The notes beneath the pieces are model-generated. The model worked only from the letters and a program-made list of their open reading frames with translations. It ran no database searches and was not told the origin of the DNA. Shown one piece after another: positions 1-7,274 of a stretch of 10,280 nucleotides of DNA. The stretch comes from CAVVWJ01 sp964475685 (GTDB lineage: Bacteria; Gemmatimonadota; Gemmatimonadetes; Gemmatimonadales; GWC2-71-9). Position numbers and translations under genes: made by a program. Where the stretch lies: NCBI GenBank assembly GCA_964475685.1, contig CAYYXP010000144.1:1-10280 (forward strand). Direction: 5' to 3'. Within the stretch, counting starts at the first letter, position 1. Every line of letters begins with the position of its first letter.

Positions 1-10
1 AGACCATTAC

Positions 11-712
11 ATGGCTGCGCCAGCGATTGCCCGCGGCGTCCTGACGCCGCGACCCGAGTGGCTCATTCTGGCCGCTACCGGCGCGCTCGTGGTGTTCCAC
101 TACGCCGCCCGCGCCGATGAAGTCGGCGTACTCGGGCACGGGCGCTGGTTGGCGCTCACCGGTGCGCCCCTCGCGCCGGCCACGCACTTCGCCGTGTCGG
201 CGCTCCTGCTGGGCCTGCTGCCGGTGCTGGTGGCCCGGCTCGTCTGCCGCCTGCCGCTCGACAGCCTGGGGCTCGGCGTCGGATCCTGGCGCCGGGGGCT
301 GATGTGGCTAGCGGTGGGGATCCCGCTCGCGGTGCTGGCCGGGTGGATCGGCGCCGATTCGGCGAGCGTGCGCACCGTCTATCCCCTCGACGGGACGCTG
401 ACCGCGACGCCCGCCGACTTCGTGCCCCACGCCCTCCGGCAGTTTCTCTACTTCGGCGCCTGGGAAGTTCTCTTCCGCGGGGTCCTGCTGTTCGGGCTAC
501 GGGACCGGCTGGGGGCCGGCGCCGCCAACGTCGTGCAGACCGCGCTCTCCGTCCTCGCCCACTTCGGCCGGCCGTTCGATGAGACTCTCGCCGCGCTGCC
601 GGCGGGACTCGTGTTCGGAGCGGTCGATCTCCGGATCGGCTCAGTCTGGTACGTCGCCGTGATCCACTGGGTCGTGGGCGTGAGCCTGGACTGGTTCATC
701 CTGGCCGAGTGA
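11..712 (+). CDS. CPBP family intramembrane protease-like protein
   Basis: A 233-residue, strongly hydrophobic protein with several predicted membrane segments (about residues 17-31, 60-78, 97-114, 141-165, 195-205 and 212-230). It resembles the CPBP (Abi/Rce1-like) family, which cleaves peptides or prenylated proteins within the membrane. The family's first motif, EExxxR, appears here as W151-E152-V-L-F-R156-G, so only one Glu of the pair is kept. H184 (VLAHFGRP) and H219 (VIHW) fit the second and third motif histidines, but the usual Phe before the second and the Asn/Asp after the third are not evident. It may therefore be a single-Glu variant or an inactive relative. The ATG at 11 is a plausible start, but the frame stays open to the left edge, so an earlier start cannot be excluded. 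It ends 64 bases before the next gene, which appears to have its own promoter. The family is fairly clear; substrate and role are unknown. Confidence 0.75.
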   Translation: MAAPAIARGVLTPRPEWLILAATGALVVFHYAARADEVGVLGHGRWLALTGAPLAPATHFAVSALLLGLLPVLVARLVCRLPLDSLGLGVGSWRRGLMWLAVGIPLAVLAGWIGADSASVRTVYPLDGTLTATPADFVPHALRQFLYFGAWEVLFRGVLLFGLRDRLGAGAANVVQTALSVLAHFGRPFDETLAALPAGLVFGAVDLRIGSVWYVAVIHWVVGVSLDWFILAE

Positions 713-764
713 CTGGATGGCGAGGGGACCTCTGACTCGGCAGCGCCGCTGATCGACCACGGCG

Positions 765-770
765 TATATT
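765..770 (+). promoter_or_regulatory. Candidate -10 box giving a leaderless transcript
   Basis: TATATT lies six bases before the ATG at 777, which would put transcription initiation at or very near the A of the start codon. No Shine-Dalgarno-like sequence lies between this box and the ATG, and the 64-base gap is otherwise GC-rich. Together these suggest a leaderless mRNA for the two-gene module downstream. No convincing -35 hexamer is visible 16-18 bases upstream (around 741-748). The assignment rests on the AT-rich hexamer, its spacing and the missing ribosome binding site. Confidence 0.45.
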
Positions 771-776
771 GTCTGC

Positions 777-1001
777 ATGAGCGATACCTCGGAATCAGCG
801 GCCGAGATTCAGGCCGATATCCACCGACGTCTGGGCGGACCTGCTCGATTGAAGCTCGCCTTTGACATGAGTCTCGCCGCCAGGGCGCTGGCTCTCGCAC
901 GGCTGCGGAGTCGGCACCCGGGCTGGTCGGAGCGCCAGTTGCATCACGAACTCGTCCGCTACGGCCACATATCGTCGGGGGGGGCTGGGTCATTCGAGTG
1001 A
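777..1001 (+). CDS. Small conserved-type protein paired with a nucleotidyltransferase
   Basis: A 74-residue soluble protein, rich in Arg, Leu and Ala, predicted to be mostly helical. Its core (about residues 18-62) has an RLGGPARLKLAF segment, an alanine-rich helix and a RSRHPGWSERQLHHELVRYGH segment. From memory, this resembles small hypothetical proteins found directly upstream of nucleotidyltransferase-fold proteins in diverse bacteria; no named domain is recognised. Its TGA stop overlaps the GTG start of the next gene by four bases, so the two are probably translationally coupled. That arrangement and the size resemble a toxin-antitoxin pair, but which partner would be toxic cannot be told. 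No ribosome binding site precedes the ATG; a -10-like box lies six bases upstream, pointing to leaderless translation. A run of eight G at 977-984 near the 3' end is a possible slippage site. Confidence 0.75.
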   Translation: MSDTSESAAEIQADIHRRLGGPARLKLAFDMSLAARALALARLRSRHPGWSERQLHHELVRYGHISSGGAGSFE

Positions 1002-1570
1002 CATTCGGGGAGGTCTTCGGGCGAATCGTCGGCGCGCTGGAGCAGACTCGGATTGCTTACATGCTGACCGGATCCTTCGCCAGCTCCTATCACGGCGCTC
1101 CACGAGCCACCCAGGACATCGATCTCGTCATCGCAGCCACGCCGGACCAGATCAGGCGCCTGGTCGCGCTGCTGCCACCAGCCGAGTACTACGTGAGCGA
1201 GGAAGCCGCACTGGACGCCTGCGCGCGCGAGTCCCAGTTCAACATCGTGGACCTCGACACGGGCTGGAAGATCGATCTGATCCTCAGGCGATCACGTTCG
1301 TTCAGCCGTGCGGAGTTCGAGAGACGCATACCTGCCGAATTGGACGGAATGCGCCTGTACGTCGCCAGCGCCGAGGACACCGTAATCGCGAAACTGGAGT
1401 GGGCGAAGCTCGGAGAGTCGCAGCGTCAGATCGAGGACGTCGCGGGCATTCTTCGCATCAGAGGGCCCGAGCTGGATATGGCTTACATCACTCGATGGGT
1501 CGGCGAGCTGGGCCTGGAAGCGCAGTGGGATGCCTCGCAGAAGGTCAGTCGCACGACTCGATCCGGTTGA
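998..1570 (+). CDS. Polymerase-beta-fold nucleotidyltransferase, AbiEii/MNT-like
   Basis: A 190-residue soluble protein with hallmarks of the nucleotidyltransferase superfamily: the G25-S26 motif (LTGSFASS), the metal-binding pair D40 and D42 (TQDIDLVI), and a likely third acidic residue D93 (WKIDLIL). A later segment, EDTVIAKLEWAKLGESQRQIEDVAGILRI (about 126-154), matches the C-terminal helices of small standalone nucleotidyltransferases, where a Lys and Asp/Glu residues recur. The active-site residues look intact, so transfer of a nucleotide to a protein, RNA or small molecule is plausible; the target is unknown. It starts at GTG within a GTGA overlap with the 74-residue gene, implying coupled translation. 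Relatives act as AbiEii/MenA-type toxins or MNT antitoxins. The partner here is too short to be a typical HEPN protein, so this is not a standard HEPN-MNT pair. The last ten or so residues look less family-like and may be a divergent tail. Confidence 0.82.
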   Translation: MTFGEVFGRIVGALEQTRIAYMLTGSFASSYHGAPRATQDIDLVIAATPDQIRRLVALLPPAEYYVSEEAALDACARESQFNIVDLDTGWKIDLILRRSRSFSRAEFERRIPAELDGMRLYVASAEDTVIAKLEWAKLGESQRQIEDVAGILRIRGPELDMAYITRWVGELGLEAQWDASQKVSRTTRSG

Positions 1571-1614
1571 GAAGTTCCAGGCTGGGTTGGCAGGGCGTGC
1601 ACTGACGACGCCCC

Positions 1615-3246
<1,632 letters not shown>

Positions 3247-3254
3247 CGAACGAT

Positions 3255-3280
3255 CTCCCCGTGAAGGCGGAGGGAGGGAG
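3255..3280 (-). promoter_or_regulatory. thiC ribosome binding site and candidate expression platform
   Basis: On the minus strand GGGGAG (3260-3255) sits eight bases before the thiC ATG and is a good Shine-Dalgarno sequence. Just upstream is a pyrimidine tract with two overlapping CUCCCU copies (3280-3271), complementary to GGGAG. The 3' strand of the riboswitch closing helix also contains AGGGAG (3307-3302), which can pair with the same tract. TPP binding could thus release the tract to mask the ribosome binding site. The pairings are visible in the sequence; the switching model is inferred. Confidence 0.5.
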
Positions 3281-3281
3281 T

Positions 3282-3295
3282 GGGGCCGAAGCCCC
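3282..3295 (-). other. GC hairpin with UUCG loop in the thiC leader
   Basis: On the minus strand the RNA would read GGGGC-UUCG-GCCCC, a five-base-pair stem closed by an exceptionally stable C(UUCG)G tetraloop, lying between the riboswitch aptamer and the pyrimidine tract. No U run follows, so it is not a standard intrinsic terminator. It may act as a folding spacer within the expression platform. Confidence 0.6.
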
Positions 3296-3303
3296 GCCGC
3301 GCT

Positions 3304-3390
3304 CCCTTCGCCGGTATGAACCGGATCAGGTTCCAAGGGTCTTCTCAATGGAGGGACCTTCCCCCCATGCCCCTGGCGGCACCGGAAGGG
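3304..3390 (-). promoter_or_regulatory. TPP riboswitch (THI element) controlling thiC
   Basis: The minus strand carries the conserved parts of the thiamine-pyrophosphate aptamer in the right order: a GGGGCAT segment (around 3375), TGAGAAGACCC (3347-3337), then GGAACCTGATCCGG (3334-3321) and TACCGGCGAAGGGA near the end. The closing helix P1 is formed by CCCUUC (3390-3385) with GAAGGG (3309-3304). The aptamer ends about 57 bases before the thiC ATG. TPP binding is expected to lower ThiC production, most likely at translation initiation, because no intrinsic terminator is visible between aptamer and gene. Its 5' end is only 36 bases after the nosY stop codon, so either a promoter lies inside or just after nosY, or the leader is part of a transcript that continues from the nos operon. 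Confidence 0.95.
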
Positions 3391-3392
3391 TA

Positions 3393-3407
3393 CACCGCTG
3401 CACGGTG
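3393..3407 (-). repeat. Short inverted repeat between nosY and the riboswitch
   Basis: CACCG-N5-CGGTG forms a possible five-base-pair hairpin in the short gap after nosY. There is no following U tract, so I do not call a terminator. A weak TTGAGT lies just upstream on the minus strand, but no matching -10 box is convincing, so no thiC promoter can be assigned here. Confidence 0.3.
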
Positions 3408-3426
3408 GACTCAAGGAGCAGGTTTG

Positions 3427-4215
3427 TTAGAAGTCTTTCGCGCGGAAGCGGGCGAGGGCCAGAGAGAGGGGAATGATGGTCCAGAGGGCGAGCGCGCCGC
3501 CCGCGATGGCGACGCCGAGGAGGCTACCGAAGAACCGCTCGAACACCGCGCCGGTGTACCCCATCAATGCCGCCGTATCGAACTGGAGCAGCAGCATCAC
3601 GCGGGCGAGGTCCACCGGGTTCAACAGGGTGAGGCCGATGAGGGGCGCCTCCAGCGGGTAGTCGGAGAAGGCGGTGGTGACGAAGACAAGGAGCGCGTCG
3701 TACAGCGCGGCGGTGGCGAGCCAGAGGAGCAGGGCCGCGCCCAGCCCCCTGGCGCGGTCCTCGAAGACGAGCGAGATAAGGAACGCGACCGCCGTGAAAA
3801 CCAGCGTGAGCAGCACGCCGCAGCCGATGAGCATCGCGAGCGGCCCGAGCAGTATCCCCTCTCCCCCTCCACTCCACAGAAACGGGAGCCCGACTCCCAG
3901 GGCGAACGCCGCGGCGAGCGGAACGGCGAGGCCGCCGTACAGTCCCGCGAAGAGCGCCTCCCGCCCTACCGGCTGGGCCAGGAGCAGCTCGATGAACTCA
4001 CGCGCCCCGTAGAGGTACATCGCCCCGAAGACGACGCTCACGAGCGGCACGAAGATCAGCACGACGTTCATCAGGCTCACCACCGCGCGCGGGCCGCCAC
4101 CCCCGAACCGGAGGAGCGCGTCGGTGAGGAGCAGGAGCAGCAGCGCATACCCCAATACCCAGCGGCTCCGGCGCAGGTCGTTCAGCTCGTAGCGGAGGAC
4201 CTTCGCGACGGTCAT
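3427..4215 (-). CDS. nosY: NosY, permease of the nos ABC transporter
   Basis: A 262-residue inner-membrane protein with about six hydrophobic segments (near residues 19-35, 46-69, 88-113, 121-150, 157-182 and 232-256). Length and pattern match NosY, the membrane half of the NosF/NosY ABC module needed for maturation of the CuZ site in nitrous oxide reductase. The LNPVDLAR segment at about 198-205 and the ALMGYTGAVFERFFG region at 216-230 are typical of NosY. The ATG overlaps the nosF stop codon by one base (TGATG), so translation is probably coupled. It is the last nos gene; the thiC leader begins 36 bases after its TAA stop. The module is thought to energise transfer of a sulfur species or other factor for CuZ through NosD; the exact cargo is not settled by this sequence. 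Confidence 0.93.
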   Translation of the reverse strand: MTVAKVLRYELNDLRRSRWVLGYALLLLLLTDALLRFGGGGPRAVVSLMNVVLIFVPLVSVVFGAMYLYGAREFIELLLAQPVGREALFAGLYGGLAVPLAAAFALGVGLPFLWSGGGEGILLGPLAMLIGCGVLLTLVFTAVAFLISLVFEDRARGLGAALLLWLATAALYDALLVFVTTAFSDYPLEAPLIGLTLLNPVDLARVMLLLQFDTAALMGYTGAVFERFFGSLLGVAIAGGALALWTIIPLSLALARFRAKDF

Positions 4216-4970
4216 CAGGCCCCCCGCTGCATCAGGGTGGCGACCGCCCGTTCCAGCCTGGCCTCGCCGGTGGATTCCCTCAGGCGCCGGAGCGATCCCT
4301 CGAACTCGACCCGCCCCTCCAGCAGCAACACCACATCGTCCGCCAGATCGTCGAGTTCGCTCAGGACGTGCGACGAGAGAATGACCGTCGTGCCGGCCGC
4401 CCGGGCCCGGTGGATCTTCTCCTTGAGGGCCCCGCTGGCCACCGGGTCCAGCCCGGCGGTGGGCTCGTCCATGATGAGGAGCGACGGGCGGAACATGCAG
4501 GCAACGGCGGCGTTGAGCTTCTGCCGGGTTCCGCCCGACAGCGTGCGGATCGGCTTCTCCATCTCGCCCGCGAGCCCGAACGCCCCGAACAGCTCGTCGT
4601 CTTCCGGAACGGGGTCGGCGCGGAGGTCGCGCAGCATTGCCACCACCTCACGGCCCGTGAGGTTCTCCGGGAAGCGGGCCGACTGGGGCATGTACCCGAT
4701 CCGCGAACGGTACCCGGGGTCGCGGCCGATGGGCACGCCGTCGAGGGCGATCGTCCCGGCATCCGCGCGGGTGAGCCCGAGGATGATCTTGATGAGCGTG
4801 GACTTCCCCGCCCCGTTGGGGCCGAGGATGGCGGTGATGCGGCCCGACTTGAGGGCGAGGTCCACTCCGCGGAGCACCTGCAGCTTGCCGAAGCGCTTGC
4901 TCACCCCGGCCGCGGTCACCTCCGTCCGGGGCAGCTCGAGCGGCTTGCCGGAGTGGCGGTGCTCCGTCAC
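4215..4970 (-). CDS. nosF: NosF, ATP-binding subunit of the nos ABC transporter
   Basis: A 251-residue cytoplasmic ATPase with every ABC motif intact: Walker A GPNGAGKST (residues 50-58), Q-loop Gln96, signature LSGGT (144-148), Walker B LLIMDEP with D168 and E169, and switch His201 in SSHVLSEL. Its place between nosD and nosY and its pairing with a NosY-type permease identify it as NosF, which powers CuZ-site assembly on NosZ. The start chosen is the GTG at 4970. Its reading frame stays open far upstream, but that stretch lies inside nosD in another frame and is arginine/proline-rich nonsense. The GTG overlaps the nosD TGA by four bases (GTGA), and the NosF domain begins properly soon after (TEVTAAGVSKRFG). 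Confidence 0.95.
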   Translation of the reverse strand: MTEHRHSGKPLELPRTEVTAAGVSKRFGKLQVLRGVDLALKSGRITAILGPNGAGKSTLIKIILGLTRADAGTIALDGVPIGRDPGYRSRIGYMPQSARFPENLTGREVVAMLRDLRADPVPEDDELFGAFGLAGEMEKPIRTLSGGTRQKLNAAVACMFRPSLLIMDEPTAGLDPVASGALKEKIHRARAAGTTVILSSHVLSELDDLADDVVLLLEGRVEFEGSLRRLRESTGEARLERAVATLMQRGA

Positions 4971-6208
4971 GTCCCCGCCCAGCGCATGAGGGGGCGCGAA
5001 TCCACCAGTGCCTCCGGGGTCAGGACCGGCGCCACCCGCTCGGCCACCTCGAGGAGGTCGATGAAGAAGCTGTGGAGGAGGATGAGCGCCGGCTCGCTCT
5101 GCTCGATCAGTACGGAAAAGAGCCGCACCGGCCGGAAGGGCACGTCGCCGTGGCCGTCGCGGTCGAGATCGTAGCCCCGGTATCCGTCCCAGTAGTTCTC
5201 CACGAAGGTGCTCGGGCTGCTCACCCTGCTGTTGGTGGTAACGTCGAAGGTGTTCCCCTCGAAGCGGTTCCGCCGGAAGGTGTTGTCGGTCGCGTCCGCC
5301 ATCAGGCGCACCGCCCATCCGTTCCGGACGAACTGGTTGTTCTCCACCAGGTTGCGGTCGGAGCCTCCGGCGTAGAGGCCGACGCTGTTGCCGCTGATCA
5401 GGTTGTCGGTGATCCGGCTGTCCTTTATCTCCTTGAGCAGCAGGCCGTAGGCGGCGGGGCCCCGGTTGTCCTCGAAGCGGTTGCCCACCACCGTCACCGC
5501 CCGGCTGTACATCACCGCGACCCCCGACGCGTTGCGCGCGAACGTGTTCTGGCGATAGGCGCAGCTGTCGGAAAACATGAAGTGGAGGCCGTAGCGGAGA
5601 TTCTCGCGGCTCTCGTTGCCCACGATGCGGGCCCGCTTGGAGAACTCGAGGTAGATCCCGTCGCGGTGGCCGCTGATGGTATTGCCCTCGACCGTGAATC
5701 CATCCGAATAGAAGAGGTGGATCGCGTTGCCCGAGGAGGTCTGGGAGCGCGCATTCCCTTCGAAGCGGTTGCCGGAGATGGTGCAGTTCGACGAGCGTGC
5801 TGCGTAGACGCCGAAGAAGGTGTCGAGCAGGCGATTGTCGACAATGCGGCAATCCCGCACGCCGTCGAGCCGGATGGCGGCGCGGTCCTCGGTGTAGCTG
5901 TGCCCGCCATTCCGGATCGTGAGACCGAGGATGGTCACGCCGTTTGCGCGGACGGTGATGACCTCGTGCGAGCCGCCGCCGTCGAAGATGGAGCCGGGCT
6001 CGCCGACGATGGTCACCGGCACGGCGACGACGATGCGCGGTTCCTGGTAGACGCCGGCGCGGACCACGATGGTGTCGCCCGGCCGGGCGAGGGCGAGCGC
6101 CGCCGTGAGGGTCGGAACGGTGCCGGCCGGGTCCACCACGATGCGGCGCGCGGCGGCGGGGACAGCGGCGGTGAGGAAGAAGAGAACGAACAGGACGGCG
6201 CTAGTCAC
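4967..6208 (-). CDS. nosD: NosD, periplasmic beta-helix protein for CuZ assembly
   Basis: A 413-residue exported protein made of right-handed parallel beta-helix (CASH-type) repeats, recognisable from recurrent N-x-F/I-x-x-N and G-x-x-x turns across about residues 50-335. Segments such as GLHFMFSDS, GVAVMYSRAVTVVGN, GLLLKEI and the C-terminal APVLTPEALVDSRP are typical of NosD, which works with NosF/NosY in maturing the CuZ centre of NosZ. The N terminus has a hydrophobic signal (LFVLFFLTAAVPAAA) with likely cleavage before RR. Two GTG starts are possible. The one at 6208 overlaps the NosL stop by eight bases and has GGAGG 12 bases upstream; it is used here. The one at 6262 would add 18 residues, including two Arg ahead of the hydrophobic stretch, making a more classical signal peptide but a 62-base overlap. 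The C terminus overlaps nosF by four bases. Confidence 0.93.
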   Translation of the reverse strand: MTSAVLFVLFFLTAAVPAAARRIVVDPAGTVPTLTAALALARPGDTIVVRAGVYQEPRIVVAVPVTIVGEPGSIFDGGGSHEVITVRANGVTILGLTIRNGGHSYTEDRAAIRLDGVRDCRIVDNRLLDTFFGVYAARSSNCTISGNRFEGNARSQTSSGNAIHLFYSDGFTVEGNTISGHRDGIYLEFSKRARIVGNESRENLRYGLHFMFSDSCAYRQNTFARNASGVAVMYSRAVTVVGNRFEDNRGPAAYGLLLKEIKDSRITDNLISGNSVGLYAGGSDRNLVENNQFVRNGWAVRLMADATDNTFRRNRFEGNTFDVTTNSRVSSPSTFVENYWDGYRGYDLDRDGHGDVPFRPVRLFSVLIEQSEPALILLHSFFIDLLEVAERVAPVLTPEALVDSRPLMRWAGT

Positions 6209-7274
6209 CGTGCCCGCGGTCCTCCAGATGATCCCACGCGACGAGGTCGCCGCCGAGGACACCCTGCATTTTCGTGGCGTCGGCCGGCCGGAAGGCGACG
6301 AGATGGCTGCCCATCGGGGTCTGGAGGCTGTCCACCCGCAGGTAGGCCGCGTCCCTGGCCTCGAGGCTCGCGTCGGGATGGAGAAAGTCGTTCACCCACA
6401 TCGAGTGGACCTCGGCGGCCGGCACCTTCCCCGACTCCACGAACGCCGCGAGGCAGCCCACGTCGTCGAACACGTAGACCATTCCCTTCACGGTGACCAG
6501 CTGGGCGGCAAAGCGGGCGTCGGCAATCGTCATGTGGCAATGCCGGCATACTTCCTTGCCGTAGGCAATCGGCCGCGCCGCGGGCGCCCCGCACGACGCC
6601 GCGAACCCCGCCGCGGCCCCGATGGCGAGGAGCCGCGGCGCCACCCTCACAGCGAAAGCTCCATCGCCGGCGACGCCGCGATACCTCCGAGTCCGGAGGC
6701 GCATCGCGCGCCGGCATTCGATCGCGGCCGCCGCCACGATCACCCCGACCGCCACGATGGCGATCCAGCCGCCCAGATCGGGCCACGACGTCGCCTGAAA
6801 GTTCAGGAGCTGCTTGCTCCCTATCAGCGGCGGCTCATAGCTCATCCCGGGCACCTTGATCGCGGCGTGCGGGTCGAGGTGGTGGCCGTAGTCCCAGCCC
6901 CACCGGTGGAAATCGTAGAGGCCGGCGAGGGCGCCCCCGGCGATCCCGAGTGCCAGGAGGTACAACGGACCGCGACGGCCGACCAGGGCGACCAGCAGCC
7001 CTGCCGCGACCGCCGTTGCGACCAGCCACGGCATCACCTTCAACTCGGGAAACATCTCGGGCTCGATGGCGCGCATCCCGATGTAATGGTTGAGCCCGTT
7101 GATGCTGTTCAGGTCATTTGGCTTGAGGCCCGTGATCTGATTGACCCAGATCCTGAGCCCCAGCCCTTCCGGGTATTGCGGGGCGATCAGTTCGATCCGC
7201 CAGAGTGGGGCGACGTACACCACGAGCAGCAGCAGCGACGCCGCCGCCACCGAGATGCGGATCGAGGGCCTCAT
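6201..7274 (-). CDS. nosL: Membrane protein fused in frame to copper chaperone NosL
   Basis: One 357-residue frame joins two proteins that I know as separate genes in clade II nos operons. Residues 1-187 form a membrane protein with four segments (about 7-25, 82-98, 102-120, 166-186) and conserved-looking outer loops (APQYPEGL, INGLNHYIGM, HHLDPHAAIKVPGMSYEPPLIG); its function is unknown. After a basic linker (188-212), residues 213-357 are NosL: a lipoprotein-type leader ending in AAS-C228, the Cu(I)-binding C243-x2-C246-x-M248 motif, and FDDVGCLAAF at 269-278. NosL delivers copper to NosZ outside the membrane. The ATG overlaps the nosZ stop by four bases (ATGA). Within the frame, a GTG at 6650 (residue 209) has GGAG eight bases upstream and would start a 149-residue NosL with a textbook lipoprotein signal, so separate or additional translation of NosL is likely. 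True fusion, lost stop and sequence error all remain possible. Confidence 0.85.
   Translation of the reverse strand: MRPSIRISVAAASLLLLVVYVAPLWRIELIAPQYPEGLGLRIWVNQITGLKPNDLNSINGLNHYIGMRAIEPEMFPELKVMPWLVATAVAAGLLVALVGRRGPLYLLALGIAGGALAGLYDFHRWGWDYGHHLDPHAAIKVPGMSYEPPLIGSKQLLNFQATSWPDLGGWIAIVAVGVIVAAAAIECRRAMRLRTRRYRGVAGDGAFAVRVAPRLLAIGAAAGFAASCGAPAARPIAYGKEVCRHCHMTIADARFAAQLVTVKGMVYVFDDVGCLAAFVESGKVPAAEVHSMWVNDFLHPDASLEARDAAYLRVDSLQTPMGSHLVAFRPADATKMQGVLGGDLVAWDHLEDRGHGD
6648..6662 (-). promoter_or_regulatory. Internal ribosome binding site and GTG start for NosL
   Basis: On the minus strand GGAG (6662-6659) is followed after eight bases by GTG (6650-6648). From there the protein would begin MRVAPRLLAIGAAAGFAAS-C, an ideal lipoprotein signal. 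The next base makes the sequence GTGA, so a TGA in the +1 frame (6649-6647) overlaps this start in the same way that stops overlap starts elsewhere in this operon. It suggests that NosL is, or recently was, a separate gene. Confidence 0.55.

Noticed and set aside
777..1570. Typical HEPN-MNT toxin-antitoxin pair.
   Set aside because: The partner has only 74 residues and no visible HEPN Rx4-6H active-site motif in a HEPN-sized helical bundle, so only the nucleotidyltransferase half is supported.
3247..3414. thiC starting 56 codons earlier, at 3414.
   Set aside because: This stretch contains the TPP riboswitch and the expression platform; the ATG at 3246 has a well-placed GGGGAG.
3280..4989. 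Long open frame on the plus strand opposite nosY and nosF.
   Set aside because: It runs antisense to two clearly conserved nos genes. Its translation is Arg/Glu/Pro-rich and low in complexity with no recognisable domain, as expected of a GC-rich antisense frame.
4971..5852. N-terminal extension of the nosF frame by almost 300 residues.
   Set aside because: It lies within nosD in another frame and reads as Arg/Pro/Gly-rich nonsense. The GTG at 4970 overlaps the nosD stop and begins a normal-length NosF.
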